NCBI GenBank assembly: GCA_020849625.1
Contig: JADLFV010000006.1
Span: forward strand, 1-55,563
Length of the DNA: 55,563 bases
Reading direction: 5' to 3'
From: Phycisphaeraceae bacterium
Lineage (GTDB): Bacteria > Planctomycetota > Phycisphaerae > Phycisphaerales > Phycisphaeraceae
A model generated the notes under the pieces. The model made no database searches. It saw only the letters and a program-made list of their open reading frames with translations, and had not been told where the DNA came from. Each line of letters opens with the position of its first letter. The first letter of the stretch is position 1. Shown here piece after piece: positions 9,134 through 17,197 of this stretch. The position numbers were made by a program, and so were the translations under genes.

Positions 9134-9159
9134 TCGCAGCACTACAAAGAGTCGCGACC

Positions 9160-10587
9160 TCAGGTTCCGCTGTTGAAGATGCGAAGCTGGTGCCGCTCCA
9201 GGTCCAGCTTGTTGACGGGTTTGTCCACGTTCAAGCGATATTCGCCCGACCAGCAGGCGGTGCAGTAGTGATCCTTGGGCCGGCTGACGCAGGAGAGCAT
9301 CCCCTCCAGCGACAGGAAGTGCAACGAATCGACCTCCAGGAACGTCGCGATCTGCTCGACGCTGCGCCCGTTGGCGATCAGTTGCGAGGGATCGGGAAAA
9401 TCGATGCCGAAGTAGCAGCCGTGGCGGATGGGCGGGCAACTGATGCGCAGGTGAATTTCTTTGGCCCCGGCCCGGCGCAACTGGCGGATTTTGCCCCGCG
9501 TGGTCGTGCCGCGCACGATCGAATCATCGACCACCACCAGGCGTTTGTCGGCAATGATTTCGCTGATGGCGTTGAGCTTCAGTTGCACGGCCGCGTCGCG
9601 CTGATGCTGCGTCGGCTTGATGAAGGTGCGGCCGACATAGCGATTGGGCACGATGCCTTCGCGATACTCGATGCCGCTGCGCCTGGCGTAACCCAGGGCC
9701 GCCGATCGCCCCGAGTCCGGCATGGGAACCACCGAGTCGGCCTCCACCGGCGATTCCTCCGCCAGCTTTTCACCCAGGCGCTCGCGCACAATCTGTACCG
9801 TTTCGCCGAACACCTTGCTGGAGGGATTTGCGAAATAGACGTGCTCGAAAATGCAGTGGGCCGGCGGCTGCGGCGGCGAGAATCGGCGACTGGTCACGCC
9901 CGAATCGCGCAACGTCACAATTTCGCCCGGCTCAACTTCACGCACGTAGTGAGCGCCGATGGCGTCCAGGGCCACCGTCTCGCTGGCCACGCATGGCGCG
10001 CCCGAGGGCATCTCGCCCAGCACCAGCGGGCGCCAGCCCCACGGATCGCGCACCGCTTCCATGCGATCCTCGAACAGCACCACCAGCGAGTACGCGCCCT
10101 GCAGGTGCGTCAGCGCCTCAGCCAGGGGATCAGACTTGCTCGTCCAGTGGGCGGCGATCAGCACGCAGATGATTTCGCTGTCGGTGGAAGTCTGGAACAT
10201 GTGGCCGCGCTTCTCGTATTCGAAGCGCAGCAGTTCGGCGTTGATTAGGTTGCCGTTGTGCGCCACCGCCATTTGCCCGCCGATGAACTGGCGGAGCAAC
10301 GGTTGGGCGTTGCAGGAGCGGCTGGAGCCGGTGGTGGAGTAGCGGTTGTGCCCAATGGCGACGTTGCCGCGCAGCCCGGCCAGGATGGGGGCGGTGAACA
10401 CCTCAGACACCAGGCCCATGCCGGTGTGGGCGTTGAGCAGCTTGTCATGCACGACGGCGATGCCCGCGGATTCCTGACCGCGGTGCTGCTGGGCGTACAG
10501 AGCGGTGTAGGCCAGATGCGCCGCGTCCTGGGCGCCCCAGACGCCGAACACGCCGCACTTATGTTTCACATCCTGGTTGCAGGTCAT
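9160..10587 (-). CDS. purF: Amidophosphoribosyltransferase PurF
   Basis: A 475-residue enzyme catalysing the first committed step of purine synthesis (PRPP plus glutamine to phosphoribosylamine). Cys11 in CGVFGVW is the expected N-terminal nucleophile after removal of a ten-residue propeptide. The PRPP loop VVVDDSIVRGTT is at 351-362. Cys245, Cys391, Cys442 and Cys445 match the four ligands of the iron-sulfur cluster in Bacillus-type PurF, so this belongs to the oxygen-sensitive cluster-containing class. It has its own plausible promoter and an inverted repeat upstream. No other pur gene is near. Confidence 0.97.
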   Translation of the reverse strand: MTCNQDVKHKCGVFGVWGAQDAAHLAYTALYAQQHRGQESAGIAVVHDKLLNAHTGMGLVSEVFTAPILAGLRGNVAIGHNRYSTTGSSRSCNAQPLLRQFIGGQMAVAHNGNLINAELLRFEYEKRGHMFQTSTDSEIICVLIAAHWTSKSDPLAEALTHLQGAYSLVVLFEDRMEAVRDPWGWRPLVLGEMPSGAPCVASETVALDAIGAHYVREVEPGEIVTLRDSGVTSRRFSPPQPPAHCIFEHVYFANPSSKVFGETVQIVRERLGEKLAEESPVEADSVVPMPDSGRSAALGYARRSGIEYREGIVPNRYVGRTFIKPTQHQRDAAVQLKLNAISEIIADKRLVVVDDSIVRGTTTRGKIRQLRRAGAKEIHLRISCPPIRHGCYFGIDFPDPSQLIANGRSVEQIATFLEVDSLHFLSLEGMLSCVSRPKDHYCTACWSGEYRLNVDKPVNKLDLERHQLRIFNSGT

Positions 10588-10598
10588 CGACCTGCGAC

Positions 10599-10630
10599 AC
10601 GGTAGTCAGCGATGACCTTGCGGTCAAGGT
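10599..10630 (-). promoter_or_regulatory. Putative purF promoter with inverted repeat
   Basis: Reading leftwards, TTGACC (10627-10622) and TACCGT (10604-10599) are 17 bases apart. The inverted repeat ACCTTG-CGGT-CAAGGT (10615-10630) overlaps the -35 box and could be an operator. No PurR gene is visible, so the regulator is unknown. Confidence 0.4.
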
Positions 10631-10652
10631 GAGCGCTTCATCACGCGGCAGA

Positions 10653-10668
10653 GGGCGATTCATCGCCC
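10653..10668. terminator. Hairpin between the nrdJ-like gene and purF
   Basis: GGGCGA-TTCA-TCGCCC makes a perfect 6-bp stem with a 4-base loop 10 bases past the stop of the minus-strand gene. There is no T-run, so termination is uncertain. Confidence 0.35.
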
Positions 10669-10677
10669 GTCATCTGC

Positions 10678-11058
10678 TCAAGAAGCCCGGCCGAACACCG
10701 GCTCCTCCAGCTCGACAAAGTGCAATTCCAGGTAGCGGGCGACGTAGTCAATGATGCTCTGGGCGTAGGGAATGTCAGGGTTGCTGGTGTCGCCCATGGG
10801 CTCAAAACGCATGCCCTTGAAGCGTCGCACAGCCTCGCTGATGGGCAGGCCGTATTGGATCGCCAGCGAAAAAGAGCGGCAAAACGCCTGAATCAGGCCG
10901 GAAAGCGTGGAGCCTTCCTTGCTGATCTTGATGAAAATCTCGCCGGGCTTTCCGTCATCGAACAGGCCGATGGTCAGATAGCCTTCGGTGCCCATGATGC
11001 TGAACTTGTGGGTCAGCGATCGTCGAACGTCGGGAAGCGACAGGCGATGTGAAAGCAT
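10678..11058 (-). CDS. Stand-alone C-terminal domain of B12-dependent ribonucleotide reductase (NrdJb-like)
   Basis: A 126-residue protein matching the C-terminal region of class II (adenosylcobalamin) ribonucleotide reductases: RSLTHKFSIMGTEGYLTIGL, GEIFIKISKEGSTLSGL, MRFEPMGDTSNPDIPYAQ. It lacks the catalytic barrel and the radical-site residues, and no large NrdJ subunit lies in the window. Split NrdJa/NrdJb pairs are known, so it may partner a catalytic subunit encoded elsewhere. Otherwise it is a free regulatory domain. Its ATG is only 19 bases from that of divergent mutY, leaving little room for two leaders. Confidence 0.8.
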   Translation of the reverse strand: MLSHRLSLPDVRRSLTHKFSIMGTEGYLTIGLFDDGKPGEIFIKISKEGSTLSGLIQAFCRSFSLAIQYGLPISEAVRRFKGMRFEPMGDTSNPDIPYAQSIIDYVARYLELHFVELEEPVFGRAS

Positions 11059-11077
11059 GCTCTGCTATCATCGTGCG

Positions 11078-12214
11078 ATGCGCCGCGATGCCTGCAAAAA
11101 TGCTGTCCGCCGGTCGCTGTTGCACTGGTACGACCGCCACCATCGCGTGCTGCCGTGGCGAGTGTCGCCGGGCGATCGTGCCCGGAAAGCTTCCAGGAAT
11201 CAAAAAAACTCTTGCAGCGTCAATGCTTATCACGTGCTGGTGTCGGAGGCGATGCTGCAGCAGACGCAGGTGGCCACCGTGCGGGCGTACTTCGTCCGAT
11301 TCATGGAGGCGTTCCCCACGGTCGAGGTCCTGGCGGCTGCGGATGAACAGCGTGTGCTGCGCCTGTGGCAGGGGCTTGGTTACTATCGCCGGGCCCGCCA
11401 TCTGCACGCCGCGGCCAGAATCATTGTTCAACAGCACGGCGGCCGCGTCCCCGACACCGTCCAGCAACTGCTCGCCCTTCCGGGGGTCGGCCGCTACAGC
11501 GCCGGAGCCATCGCCTCGATCGCTTATCAGCAGCCGGTCCCCATCCTCGACGGCAACGTGGCCCGCGTGCTCAGCCGCCTGTTCGGCATCCGTCAGCCGA
11601 TCGACGCCACGGCGACGAAAAACCAACTCTGGCAACGGGCGGGCGAACTGGTCTCACCCACCCGGCCGGGCGATTTCAACCAGGCGCTGATGGACCTTGG
11701 CTCCACTCTCTGCACGCCGCGCCAGCCGCGCTGTGCGGATTGCCCGCTGCACAAGCTCTGCGCCACGCGCAGCGACGAATTGCCCATCAAGACCCGGCGC
11801 ACGACACCCAAACCGGTCACGCACACCATCCTCGCCCTGCGCCGCCGCGGCCGGTATCTGTTCGAGCAACGCAGCCCGCGCGGGCTGTGGTCCAACATGT
11901 GGCAACTGACCACCGCCGAGCAGCTAATCGACGATCCCGTCAACTGGATCAAAGAGCGCTTCGGCCTGAGCGTGCGTGCCCCGCGAACACTGGAGTCATT
12001 CATCCATCACACCACGCATCGCACGATTCGCTTTGAGTTGCTGACCGTTGCCGTGCAGCGCGGCTCAACCAACGGGCAAACCCAATGGCGGACGCTGGAT
12101 GATCTGGACGACTTGCCGTTGCCCAATCCGCAGCGCAAGGCGATCAAGGCACTGCTGGCCACCGACAAAGAAGTTGAACCGCAGAGACGCAGAGAACGCG
12201 GAGGAAGGCAATGA
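11078..12214 (+). CDS. mutY: A/G-specific adenine glycosylase MutY
   Basis: A 378-residue base-excision enzyme that removes adenine mispaired with 8-oxoguanine. Catalytic Glu57 lies in SEAMLQQTQV and the essential Asp158 in ILDGNVARVL. The helix-hairpin-helix is LPGVGRYSAGA (134-144). The iron-sulfur ligands are Cys212, 219, 222 and 228 (spacing 6-2-5). The C-terminal half is the NUDIX-like recognition domain. Two oddities: an extra segment of about 15 residues (35-49) before YHVLVSEAM, and a last dozen or so codons plus stop supplied by the intergenic short-word repeat (ending EPQRRRERGGRQ). Start ATG 11078; the frame extends further upstream without similarity. Confidence 0.95.
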   Translation: MRRDACKNAVRRSLLHWYDRHHRVLPWRVSPGDRARKASRNQKNSCSVNAYHVLVSEAMLQQTQVATVRAYFVRFMEAFPTVEVLAAADEQRVLRLWQGLGYYRRARHLHAAARIIVQQHGGRVPDTVQQLLALPGVGRYSAGAIASIAYQQPVPILDGNVARVLSRLFGIRQPIDATATKNQLWQRAGELVSPTRPGDFNQALMDLGSTLCTPRQPRCADCPLHKLCATRSDELPIKTRRTTPKPVTHTILALRRRGRYLFEQRSPRGLWSNMWQLTTAEQLIDDPVNWIKERFGLSVRAPRTLESFIHHTTHRTIRFELLTVAVQRGSTNGQTQWRTLDDLDDLPLPNPQRKAIKALLATDKEVEPQRRRERGGRQ

Positions 12215-12339
12215 ATTATAGAAGGAAACCAGGAACCCATGAATGATGGGATTCGGTTTTCCTTCCTGCGTTCATGGCTTCCTTCTAAATCTGCGCTGCC
12301 TTTGCATTCCTTCGCGTCCTCGGCGTCTCTGCGGTTCAA
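12174..12339. repeat. Short-word inverted repeat (GCAGAGACGCAGAG family) with nested second family
   Basis: The outer arms begin TTGAACCGCAGAGACGCAG and end with its near complement. Inside lies another inverted pair built from GAAGGAA and CCATGAA words. The left arm supplies the end of mutY and the right arm contains the glycerate kinase stop codon, so the element fills the convergent junction completely. The outer family recurs at 46374-46582. It could act as a bidirectional terminator. Confidence 0.88.
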
Positions 12340-13433
12340 TTCAATTGTTTTTCAACTACCTCACGAGCACAATGTTCGAGGAACTCACCCGCCCGGCGCA
12401 TCGATTCCTGGGCGGAAACATCGGGTGGAGCGATCACGTGGTACGCAACTAAACCCGCATCCAGCATGCGATCGACATCTTTGCCCACGCAGCCGACCAG
12501 GGCGATCACCGGCACGTTGGCTCGGTTGCAGCGATTGACGACGCCCATGATCGCTTTGCCTGACAAGGTCTGGCCATCCATTTTGCCTTCGCCGGTCAGG
12601 CACAGATCGCAGCCTGTCAGGCGCTGGTCGAAGTGCAGGGCGTCGAGCACCAGTTCGATGCCGGATTGCAGCTTGGCCCCCAGGAAGGCCACCGCGCCGC
12701 CGCCCAGGCCGCCAGCCGCGCCGCTGCCGGGTTGCTCATCCATCGCGGGGGCGAGTTCGGCCAGATGACGCAGCCCGGCATCCAGTTGCTGAACCATGTC
12801 GGGCGATGCGCCCTTCTGCGGGCCGTAAACGTAAGCCGCGCCGTTGGGGCCTGCCAGCGGATTGGTCACGTCGCAGGCCACCACCAGTTGCACCTGTTTG
12901 AGGCGCGGGTCGAGTTCGCTCAGGTCGATGGATTGCACCTGTTGCATCAAGCCGCCGCACATCAGGCCGGTGGTTCCCACGAATCGCACCCCCAGTGCCT
13001 GCGCCGCGCCGCAGCCGCCATCGGTGGTGGCGCTGCCGCCGATGCCGAGGATGATGCGATTGACGCCGACATCCAGGGCGGCACGGATCAGCTCGCCTGT
13101 GCCGAAGGTGGTGGTACGTGTGGGATCGCGTTGGTCCAATTGGACCAGTGCCAGGCCTGATGCGGCCGCCATCTCGATCACCGCGGTCTGCCCATCGCCG
13201 AGCAATCCCCAGGCGGCATCAATCGGCTGACCCAGCGGGCCGGTGACCCGACTGACGCGGCGCTGTCCGCCGCTGGCGGTGATCATCGCTTCCACGGTGC
13301 CTTCGCCGCCGTCGCCGATGGGGCAGACATCCGCCTCCGCTCCAGCCGCCCGCGCCCCACGCGCCATGGCCGCGGCCGCATCCGGGGCACTGATCGATTC
13401 CTTGAAACTATCCGGGCAGCAGAGAATGCGCAT
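12336..13433 (-). CDS. Glycerate kinase (GlxK/GarK family)
   Basis: A 365-residue kinase phosphorylating glycerate. Family landmarks: MRILCCPDSFKESISAPDAAAAM at the start (positions 1-23), CPIGDGGEGTVEAM, GIGGSATTDGGCGAAQALG, and GSGAAGGLGGGAVAFLGA. Length matches the family. ATG 13433 is preferred because the protein family starts MRI; a second ATG 12 bases upstream is possible. Its last codons and stop lie in the short-word inverted repeat. It is divergent from the nuclease-like gene. Whether the product is 2- or 3-phosphoglycerate cannot be told. Confidence 0.92.
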   Translation of the reverse strand: MRILCCPDSFKESISAPDAAAAMARGARAAGAEADVCPIGDGGEGTVEAMITASGGQRRVSRVTGPLGQPIDAAWGLLGDGQTAVIEMAAASGLALVQLDQRDPTRTTTFGTGELIRAALDVGVNRIILGIGGSATTDGGCGAAQALGVRFVGTTGLMCGGLMQQVQSIDLSELDPRLKQVQLVVACDVTNPLAGPNGAAYVYGPQKGASPDMVQQLDAGLRHLAELAPAMDEQPGSGAAGGLGGGAVAFLGAKLQSGIELVLDALHFDQRLTGCDLCLTGEGKMDGQTLSGKAIMGVVNRCNRANVPVIALVGCVGKDVDRMLDAGLVAYHVIAPPDVSAQESMRRAGEFLEHCAREVVEKQLN

Positions 13434-13485
13434 ATGGGCCACCATCATAGTGATCTCGAGCCGGCATGAGACCGCGGCCGTAATC

Positions 13486-13511
13486 CCCGATTCTCTATAA
13501 TCGGGTATAAA
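13486..13511 (+). promoter_or_regulatory. Promoter with 6-bp inverted repeat around TATAAT
   Basis: CCCGAT (13486-13491) and ATCGGG (13500-13505) flank and overlap a perfect -10 box TATAAT (13496-13501); a second TATAAA follows at 13506. No good -35 box is seen. The geometry suggests an operator over the promoter of the downstream nuclease-like gene. Confidence 0.45.
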
Positions 13512-13550
13512 TTGGACGCTGCTTTTCCCTGCCCAGTGAATGGGGGCACC

Positions 13551-14825
13551 ATGAGTAAACGCCAATCAACAATGCCACTATTGATCCGGGACGGGCGGGC
13601 GGCACGTTTGGAGCCCATTCCATACGACGAGCGACATTTCACGGAAGATCAGCTTCAAGCTCTTCTGTTCCAGTATCCTGACCTGCTGCCTGCCAGTGAA
13701 ATCGAGCCGGTGTTCGAGTACCTGATTCCCGTCTGCCGCGAACTGCCCACCGCCGTAGGCCCTCTGGACCTGTTGTACTTGACCGCAGAAGGCAACCTGG
13801 CACTTGTTGAAACGAAATTGTGGCGCAATCCCGAAGCGAGGCGATCCGTCGTCGCGCAGTTGATCGACTACACCAAGGAACTGGCCCGATGGTCCTACAG
13901 CGACCTGTGCGACGCCGTACGGCGGGCCAAGGGCAACACGGACTCTGATGGCGATCCGCTGGTCTCACTGGTGCGCGATGAAGTGGACGATCTCGACGAG
14001 AGCGACTTTCATGACCTCGTCAGCCGCAATCTGCGCCTCGGTCGCTTCCTGCTTCTGATCGTCGGTGACGGCATCCGAGAAGATGTCGAACACATGGCTG
14101 AGTTTCTTCAGCAAACCCCGCAACTCGGTTACACGTTGGGTCTGATCGAGATTGGCCTGCACCGGCTTAAAACGGGGAGCGACGATTCTTTGTTCGTGCA
14201 GCCTCGCGTGGTGGCGCGAACCAAGGAAGTAATCCGCGCGGTGGTCGAGATACGAAATCGGGCTGAAAAGGACGTGCAGGTGGAGGTTTCGTTACCTCCT
14301 CCAGGAGTCATGCCTGATGATGGTGGCCCAATTACTGAAGAACAGTTTCTTGAATGGCTCGTACAAGAAGACAACCCGCCGGAGGTCATCGAGTTTGCGC
14401 ATTGGGTGATTGAGCAGGCCGGCAAACATGACCTAATCATCGAGTGGGGCAGTAGCGGCCCTTTGTTGAAGTATGTGCATCCTGCGACTGGTGATTCTTT
14501 CACCTTCGGTCAACTGGCGAGAAAATCAGGAGGTACTCTTGGAGAGTTGCGCAGATTTGCGCAGATGTGTCAGAAAACAGGCCTGCCGGACGCGATCTGG
14601 GACAAATACTTGACAATGGTGGAACATCTAATACCCGATTCTAATCGTTTCATGGATGGGGTGGACAAGAGGGGGCGCCTGCGAACTGATGTGCGTATGG
14701 GGCCGTCTTATTGGAATGATCGTCCACAACTGAAGCTGATTGCCCCACAAAAAGAAGCTTGGTTCAGGGCGATCGACGAGGCTGTTGAACAAATCCGCAA
14801 GGCGCTGGACGAGCGGATGGAATGA
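13551..14825 (+). CDS. PD-(D/E)xK nuclease-like protein of unknown role
   Basis: A 424-residue protein whose N-terminal domain has the layout of a restriction-endonuclease-like fold: Asp73 in PLDLLYL, Glu87-x-Lys89 in LALVETKLW, then RNPEARRSVVAQLIDY with Gln103. This resembles the DUF91/NucS-type nuclease core. The remaining 300 residues are unassigned. ATG 13551 follows a GGGGG ribosome-site-like run. No methylase or defence gene is adjacent, so this is an orphan nuclease or a degenerate nuclease fold used for binding. Expression may be controlled by the palindromic promoter upstream. Confidence 0.7.
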   Translation: MSKRQSTMPLLIRDGRAARLEPIPYDERHFTEDQLQALLFQYPDLLPASEIEPVFEYLIPVCRELPTAVGPLDLLYLTAEGNLALVETKLWRNPEARRSVVAQLIDYTKELARWSYSDLCDAVRRAKGNTDSDGDPLVSLVRDEVDDLDESDFHDLVSRNLRLGRFLLLIVGDGIREDVEHMAEFLQQTPQLGYTLGLIEIGLHRLKTGSDDSLFVQPRVVARTKEVIRAVVEIRNRAEKDVQVEVSLPPPGVMPDDGGPITEEQFLEWLVQEDNPPEVIEFAHWVIEQAGKHDLIIEWGSSGPLLKYVHPATGDSFTFGQLARKSGGTLGELRRFAQMCQKTGLPDAIWDKYLTMVEHLIPDSNRFMDGVDKRGRLRTDVRMGPSYWNDRPQLKLIAPQKEAWFRAIDEAVEQIRKALDERME

Positions 14826-14898
14826 CCTGATGTGTTTTTGGAGATCTGTGTGACCTGCCTCACAAGCGCAGTCAGTGACGCGCTGTTTTTTAAGTACC

Positions 14899-15402
14899 AT
14901 GAAGACCCGTGACGAAACCATGATGCGCCTGGCCCTGGAGCAGGCGGAGTTGGCGGCCGCCGAGGGCGAAGTGCCCATCGGTGCGGTGGTTTATCGTGGC
15001 GATGAGGTGCTGTCACAATGCCACAACCTGCGCGAAGCGCTGTCAGATCCCACCGCTCACGCGGAAATCCTGGCGTTGCGCCTGGCGGCGGCGGAACTGG
15101 GCACCTGGCACATGGAAGACTGCGGCATCGCGGTGACCATCGAGCCTTGTCCGATGTGTGCCGGGGCATTGGTCAACGCCCGCATGGGTGAGCTGGTTTA
15201 CGGTGCGGCCGATCCCAAGATGGGCTGTGTTGATTCGCTGGCGCGGTTGTGCGACGAACCGCGCTTCAATCACCGGCTGACGATCCGCCGCGGCGTGCTG
15301 GCCGGTGAATGCGTGGGCGTGCTGCAGCGGTTCTTTCAGGCCCGACGTGGCAGGCAAAACACATCTATGTCCGATCCCGGTAGTCGCACTGCTCCGGAAT
15401 AA
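14899..15402 (+). CDS. tadA: tRNA-specific adenosine deaminase TadA
   Basis: A 167-residue deaminase converting A34 to inosine in tRNA-Arg. The zinc and catalytic motif His54-Ala-Glu56 and the PCPMC pair (Cys84, Cys87) are present, followed by the usual GAADPKMGCVDSL segment. The C-terminal 15 residues after RRGRQ look like an unconserved tail. Start ATG 14899; an in-frame GTG at 14875 also exists, and neither has a clear ribosome site. Confidence 0.93.
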   Translation: MKTRDETMMRLALEQAELAAAEGEVPIGAVVYRGDEVLSQCHNLREALSDPTAHAEILALRLAAAELGTWHMEDCGIAVTIEPCPMCAGALVNARMGELVYGAADPKMGCVDSLARLCDEPRFNHRLTIRRGVLAGECVGVLQRFFQARRGRQNTSMSDPGSRTAPE

Positions 15403-15440
15403 GCAATGTCTTACACGCCCGATTTGTTAAACGACCATCA

Positions 15441-16043
15441 ATGCACGATGAGAAATACCAACATCTGACCCTGGCACAGGCCTTTCCTGACTATAACGAC
15501 GTTGTCGAAGAAGTTATCTCCCAAAAGGCCTTCCAACTCAACATGCTGTGGCCTGAATGCCGCCAGACCACAATAAAAATGTTGTTGGAAGCAGCCTCGC
15601 AGGCATACGTCTTTGGAGCCAGACGCAATAGCAGATATGGGCATTTATTGAGCGGGATACTGATTCCCGAGCAGGGTAAACATCGACTGGATTTGTTGCA
15701 CGATTGCATCACCGACCGTGATGGTCTCTGGGCGTGCGGCTTCACATGCTGGACATCACTGATTGTAGTTGTCCCAAACGAGCCACAGGTCATTGAAAAA
15801 ATTCTGTCAACCTGCTACGGCCCATGGATTTTAGCGAACTGGCGCGGCGACCATACCCGTGGAGCTATGAAACTAGCGGCTTCAGCGACACAATCCACAC
15901 AGCACGTGGTGTTTTGTCTGCAGGGCATTGAGTATATGGACGTTACCGCTTACCCTGATGTTCTAATTAAATATTTGCACTACGTTGCAACGCACTGCAT
16001 TCTGAGCAAGCCTGACAGTTGGCGCTATGGCCCGAGAACTTGA
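15441..16043 (+). CDS. Orphan protein of unknown function, AT-richer than neighbours
   Basis: A 200-residue frame beginning MHDEKYQHLTLAQAFPDY. I do not recognise it. It has no signal peptide and no membrane helix; cysteines and aromatic residues are common. It uses many A/T-ending codons (AAA, ATT, GAA, TTG) unlike the strongly G/C-ending neighbours. That suggests either recent acquisition or relaxed selection. It begins 38 bases after tadA and converges on the zinc-ribbon membrane gene. A ribosome site is not obvious. Coding is supported by its length and by the lack of a better frame in the region. Confidence 0.55.
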   Translation: MHDEKYQHLTLAQAFPDYNDVVEEVISQKAFQLNMLWPECRQTTIKMLLEAASQAYVFGARRNSRYGHLLSGILIPEQGKHRLDLLHDCITDRDGLWACGFTCWTSLIVVVPNEPQVIEKILSTCYGPWILANWRGDHTRGAMKLAASATQSTQHVVFCLQGIEYMDVTAYPDVLIKYLHYVATHCILSKPDSWRYGPRT

Positions 16044-16054
16044 CGGAAAAAGCG

Positions 16055-16837
16055 TCAGAGTCTCTTCATCAACCGGCGGAAGCGCAGGCTGGTGCGCAGG
16101 GTCTCGATCCAGAGCCACAGCATCAGCAGCAACAGCACCGCGGCTGCGATCAGGCCCATCAGGTCGATGCCATAGATTTGCCAGTGGTTGTGCCATTGCG
16201 GGGTGAACTTGGCGTACAGATCGATCGCGCCGCCCACGGCCGCGACCACGAAGCCGCCGGCCACCCAGACCCAGAACAGCCGCTGACAGTTTTTCACCAG
16301 TCCTGTGTCCTCGCTGCGCTCGGCCAGCACGCGCAGGTGCTGGGCCATGGCCGCCACCCCGATGCCGAACAGGCTGGCGAAGCTGATGAACAGCACGTCA
16401 TAAGCTTTCCAGTCGAGCTGGTTGCCCAGCCGATAGCGCAGCACCATGTACAGAATGCTGTTGGCGATGATCGTCCAACCCAGAGCCCCGGGGATGAGCG
16501 TGCCGCGGGCGAAGATGCGCACCATCAGGTCGTGCCGCGGCTCGTTGCGCTGCGGCTGGCGCACGGTCACGAGCCAGAACCCGATGGCGGCCAGCATCGG
16601 CCCGATGTTCAGCAACGGGAAGCTGATGAGCGTGCCCAGGCAGACCAGGGCGGTGCCCAGGCGCACGGTTCGCCGCCACGGCTGGGGTGCGTCCTGCAGA
16701 TGGTCCTGGCGCAGGGCGATGGAGATCGACATGCCGCATTCTGGACACGTTCCAGCCGGGTTGATGCCGCGCAGGTTGTAACCGCAGTTGAGGCAGGTCA
16801 CGTCCCGGTCCAGCACCACGGCGGCGGCAGTTGTCAT
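16055..16837 (-). CDS. Zinc-ribbon membrane protein, planctomycete type
   Basis: A 260-residue protein with an N-terminal zinc ribbon (Cys15, Cys18, Cys31, Cys34; CLNCGYNLRG...CPECG) followed by about six hydrophobic segments. This zinc-ribbon opening in front of membrane helices is frequent in planctomycete genomes and has no assigned function. The ribbon is probably cytoplasmic. The gene stands alone, convergent with the orphan gene. Confidence 0.82.
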   Translation of the reverse strand: MTTAAAVVLDRDVTCLNCGYNLRGINPAGTCPECGMSISIALRQDHLQDAPQPWRRTVRLGTALVCLGTLISFPLLNIGPMLAAIGFWLVTVRQPQRNEPRHDLMVRIFARGTLIPGALGWTIIANSILYMVLRYRLGNQLDWKAYDVLFISFASLFGIGVAAMAQHLRVLAERSEDTGLVKNCQRLFWVWVAGGFVVAAVGGAIDLYAKFTPQWHNHWQIYGIDLMGLIAAAVLLLLMLWLWIETLRTSLRFRRLMKRL

Positions 16838-16917
16838 ATCAGTTTTTCCCCTGGCTTATGCTAAAACACTTTTGCACGTGGCGGCGGCATTTATACTGAA
16901 TACGAAGAACAACATGG

Positions 16918-16995
16918 GCCACGAAGGCACGAAGAACACGAAGAGATCGCGGGTATCAATCAGTATTGCCTTCGTGTCCTTCGTGACTTCGTGGC
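16918..16995. repeat. Short-word inverted repeat (CACGAAG family)
   Basis: The left arm is three CACGAAG-like words spaced 9-10 bases apart, and the right arm is their complement (CTTCGTG words). About 26 bases between arms. Same architecture as the other word repeats but a different word. Confidence 0.88.
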
Positions 16996-17052
16996 TACTA
17001 CTTTTGATTTTACGCCGGGACACACCGGCCTGCCCAAGAGATCGTTTCAGAA

Positions 17053-17166
17053 CCCTCTCCTCCTGGGAGAGGGCAGGGTGAGGGCGGACAATCAGGGGCG
17101 AGTTTCGACAAGAACGCCGGTGGAAACTCAGCCCTCACCCCAACCCTCTCCCAAGGGGAGAGGGGG
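17053..17166. repeat. REP-like inverted dimer (CCCTCTCC family), copy 2
   Basis: Same two-unit head-to-head structure as 4047-4134, with a longer spacer. The right unit ends close to the ribosome site of the URO-D family gene. Confidence 0.9.
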
Positions 17167-17197
17167 TTAAGAAACCGCCATTAATAGGAGCGGGTTT

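Larger units (their letters stand above)
16838..17197. other. Intergenic stretch filled with two repeat elements
   Basis: This 360-base gap holds a CACGAAG-word inverted repeat (16918-16995) and an inverted dimer of the CCCTCTCC family (17053-17166), ending with the ribosome site TAGGAG of the next gene. No gene is apparent. Confidence 0.7.
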
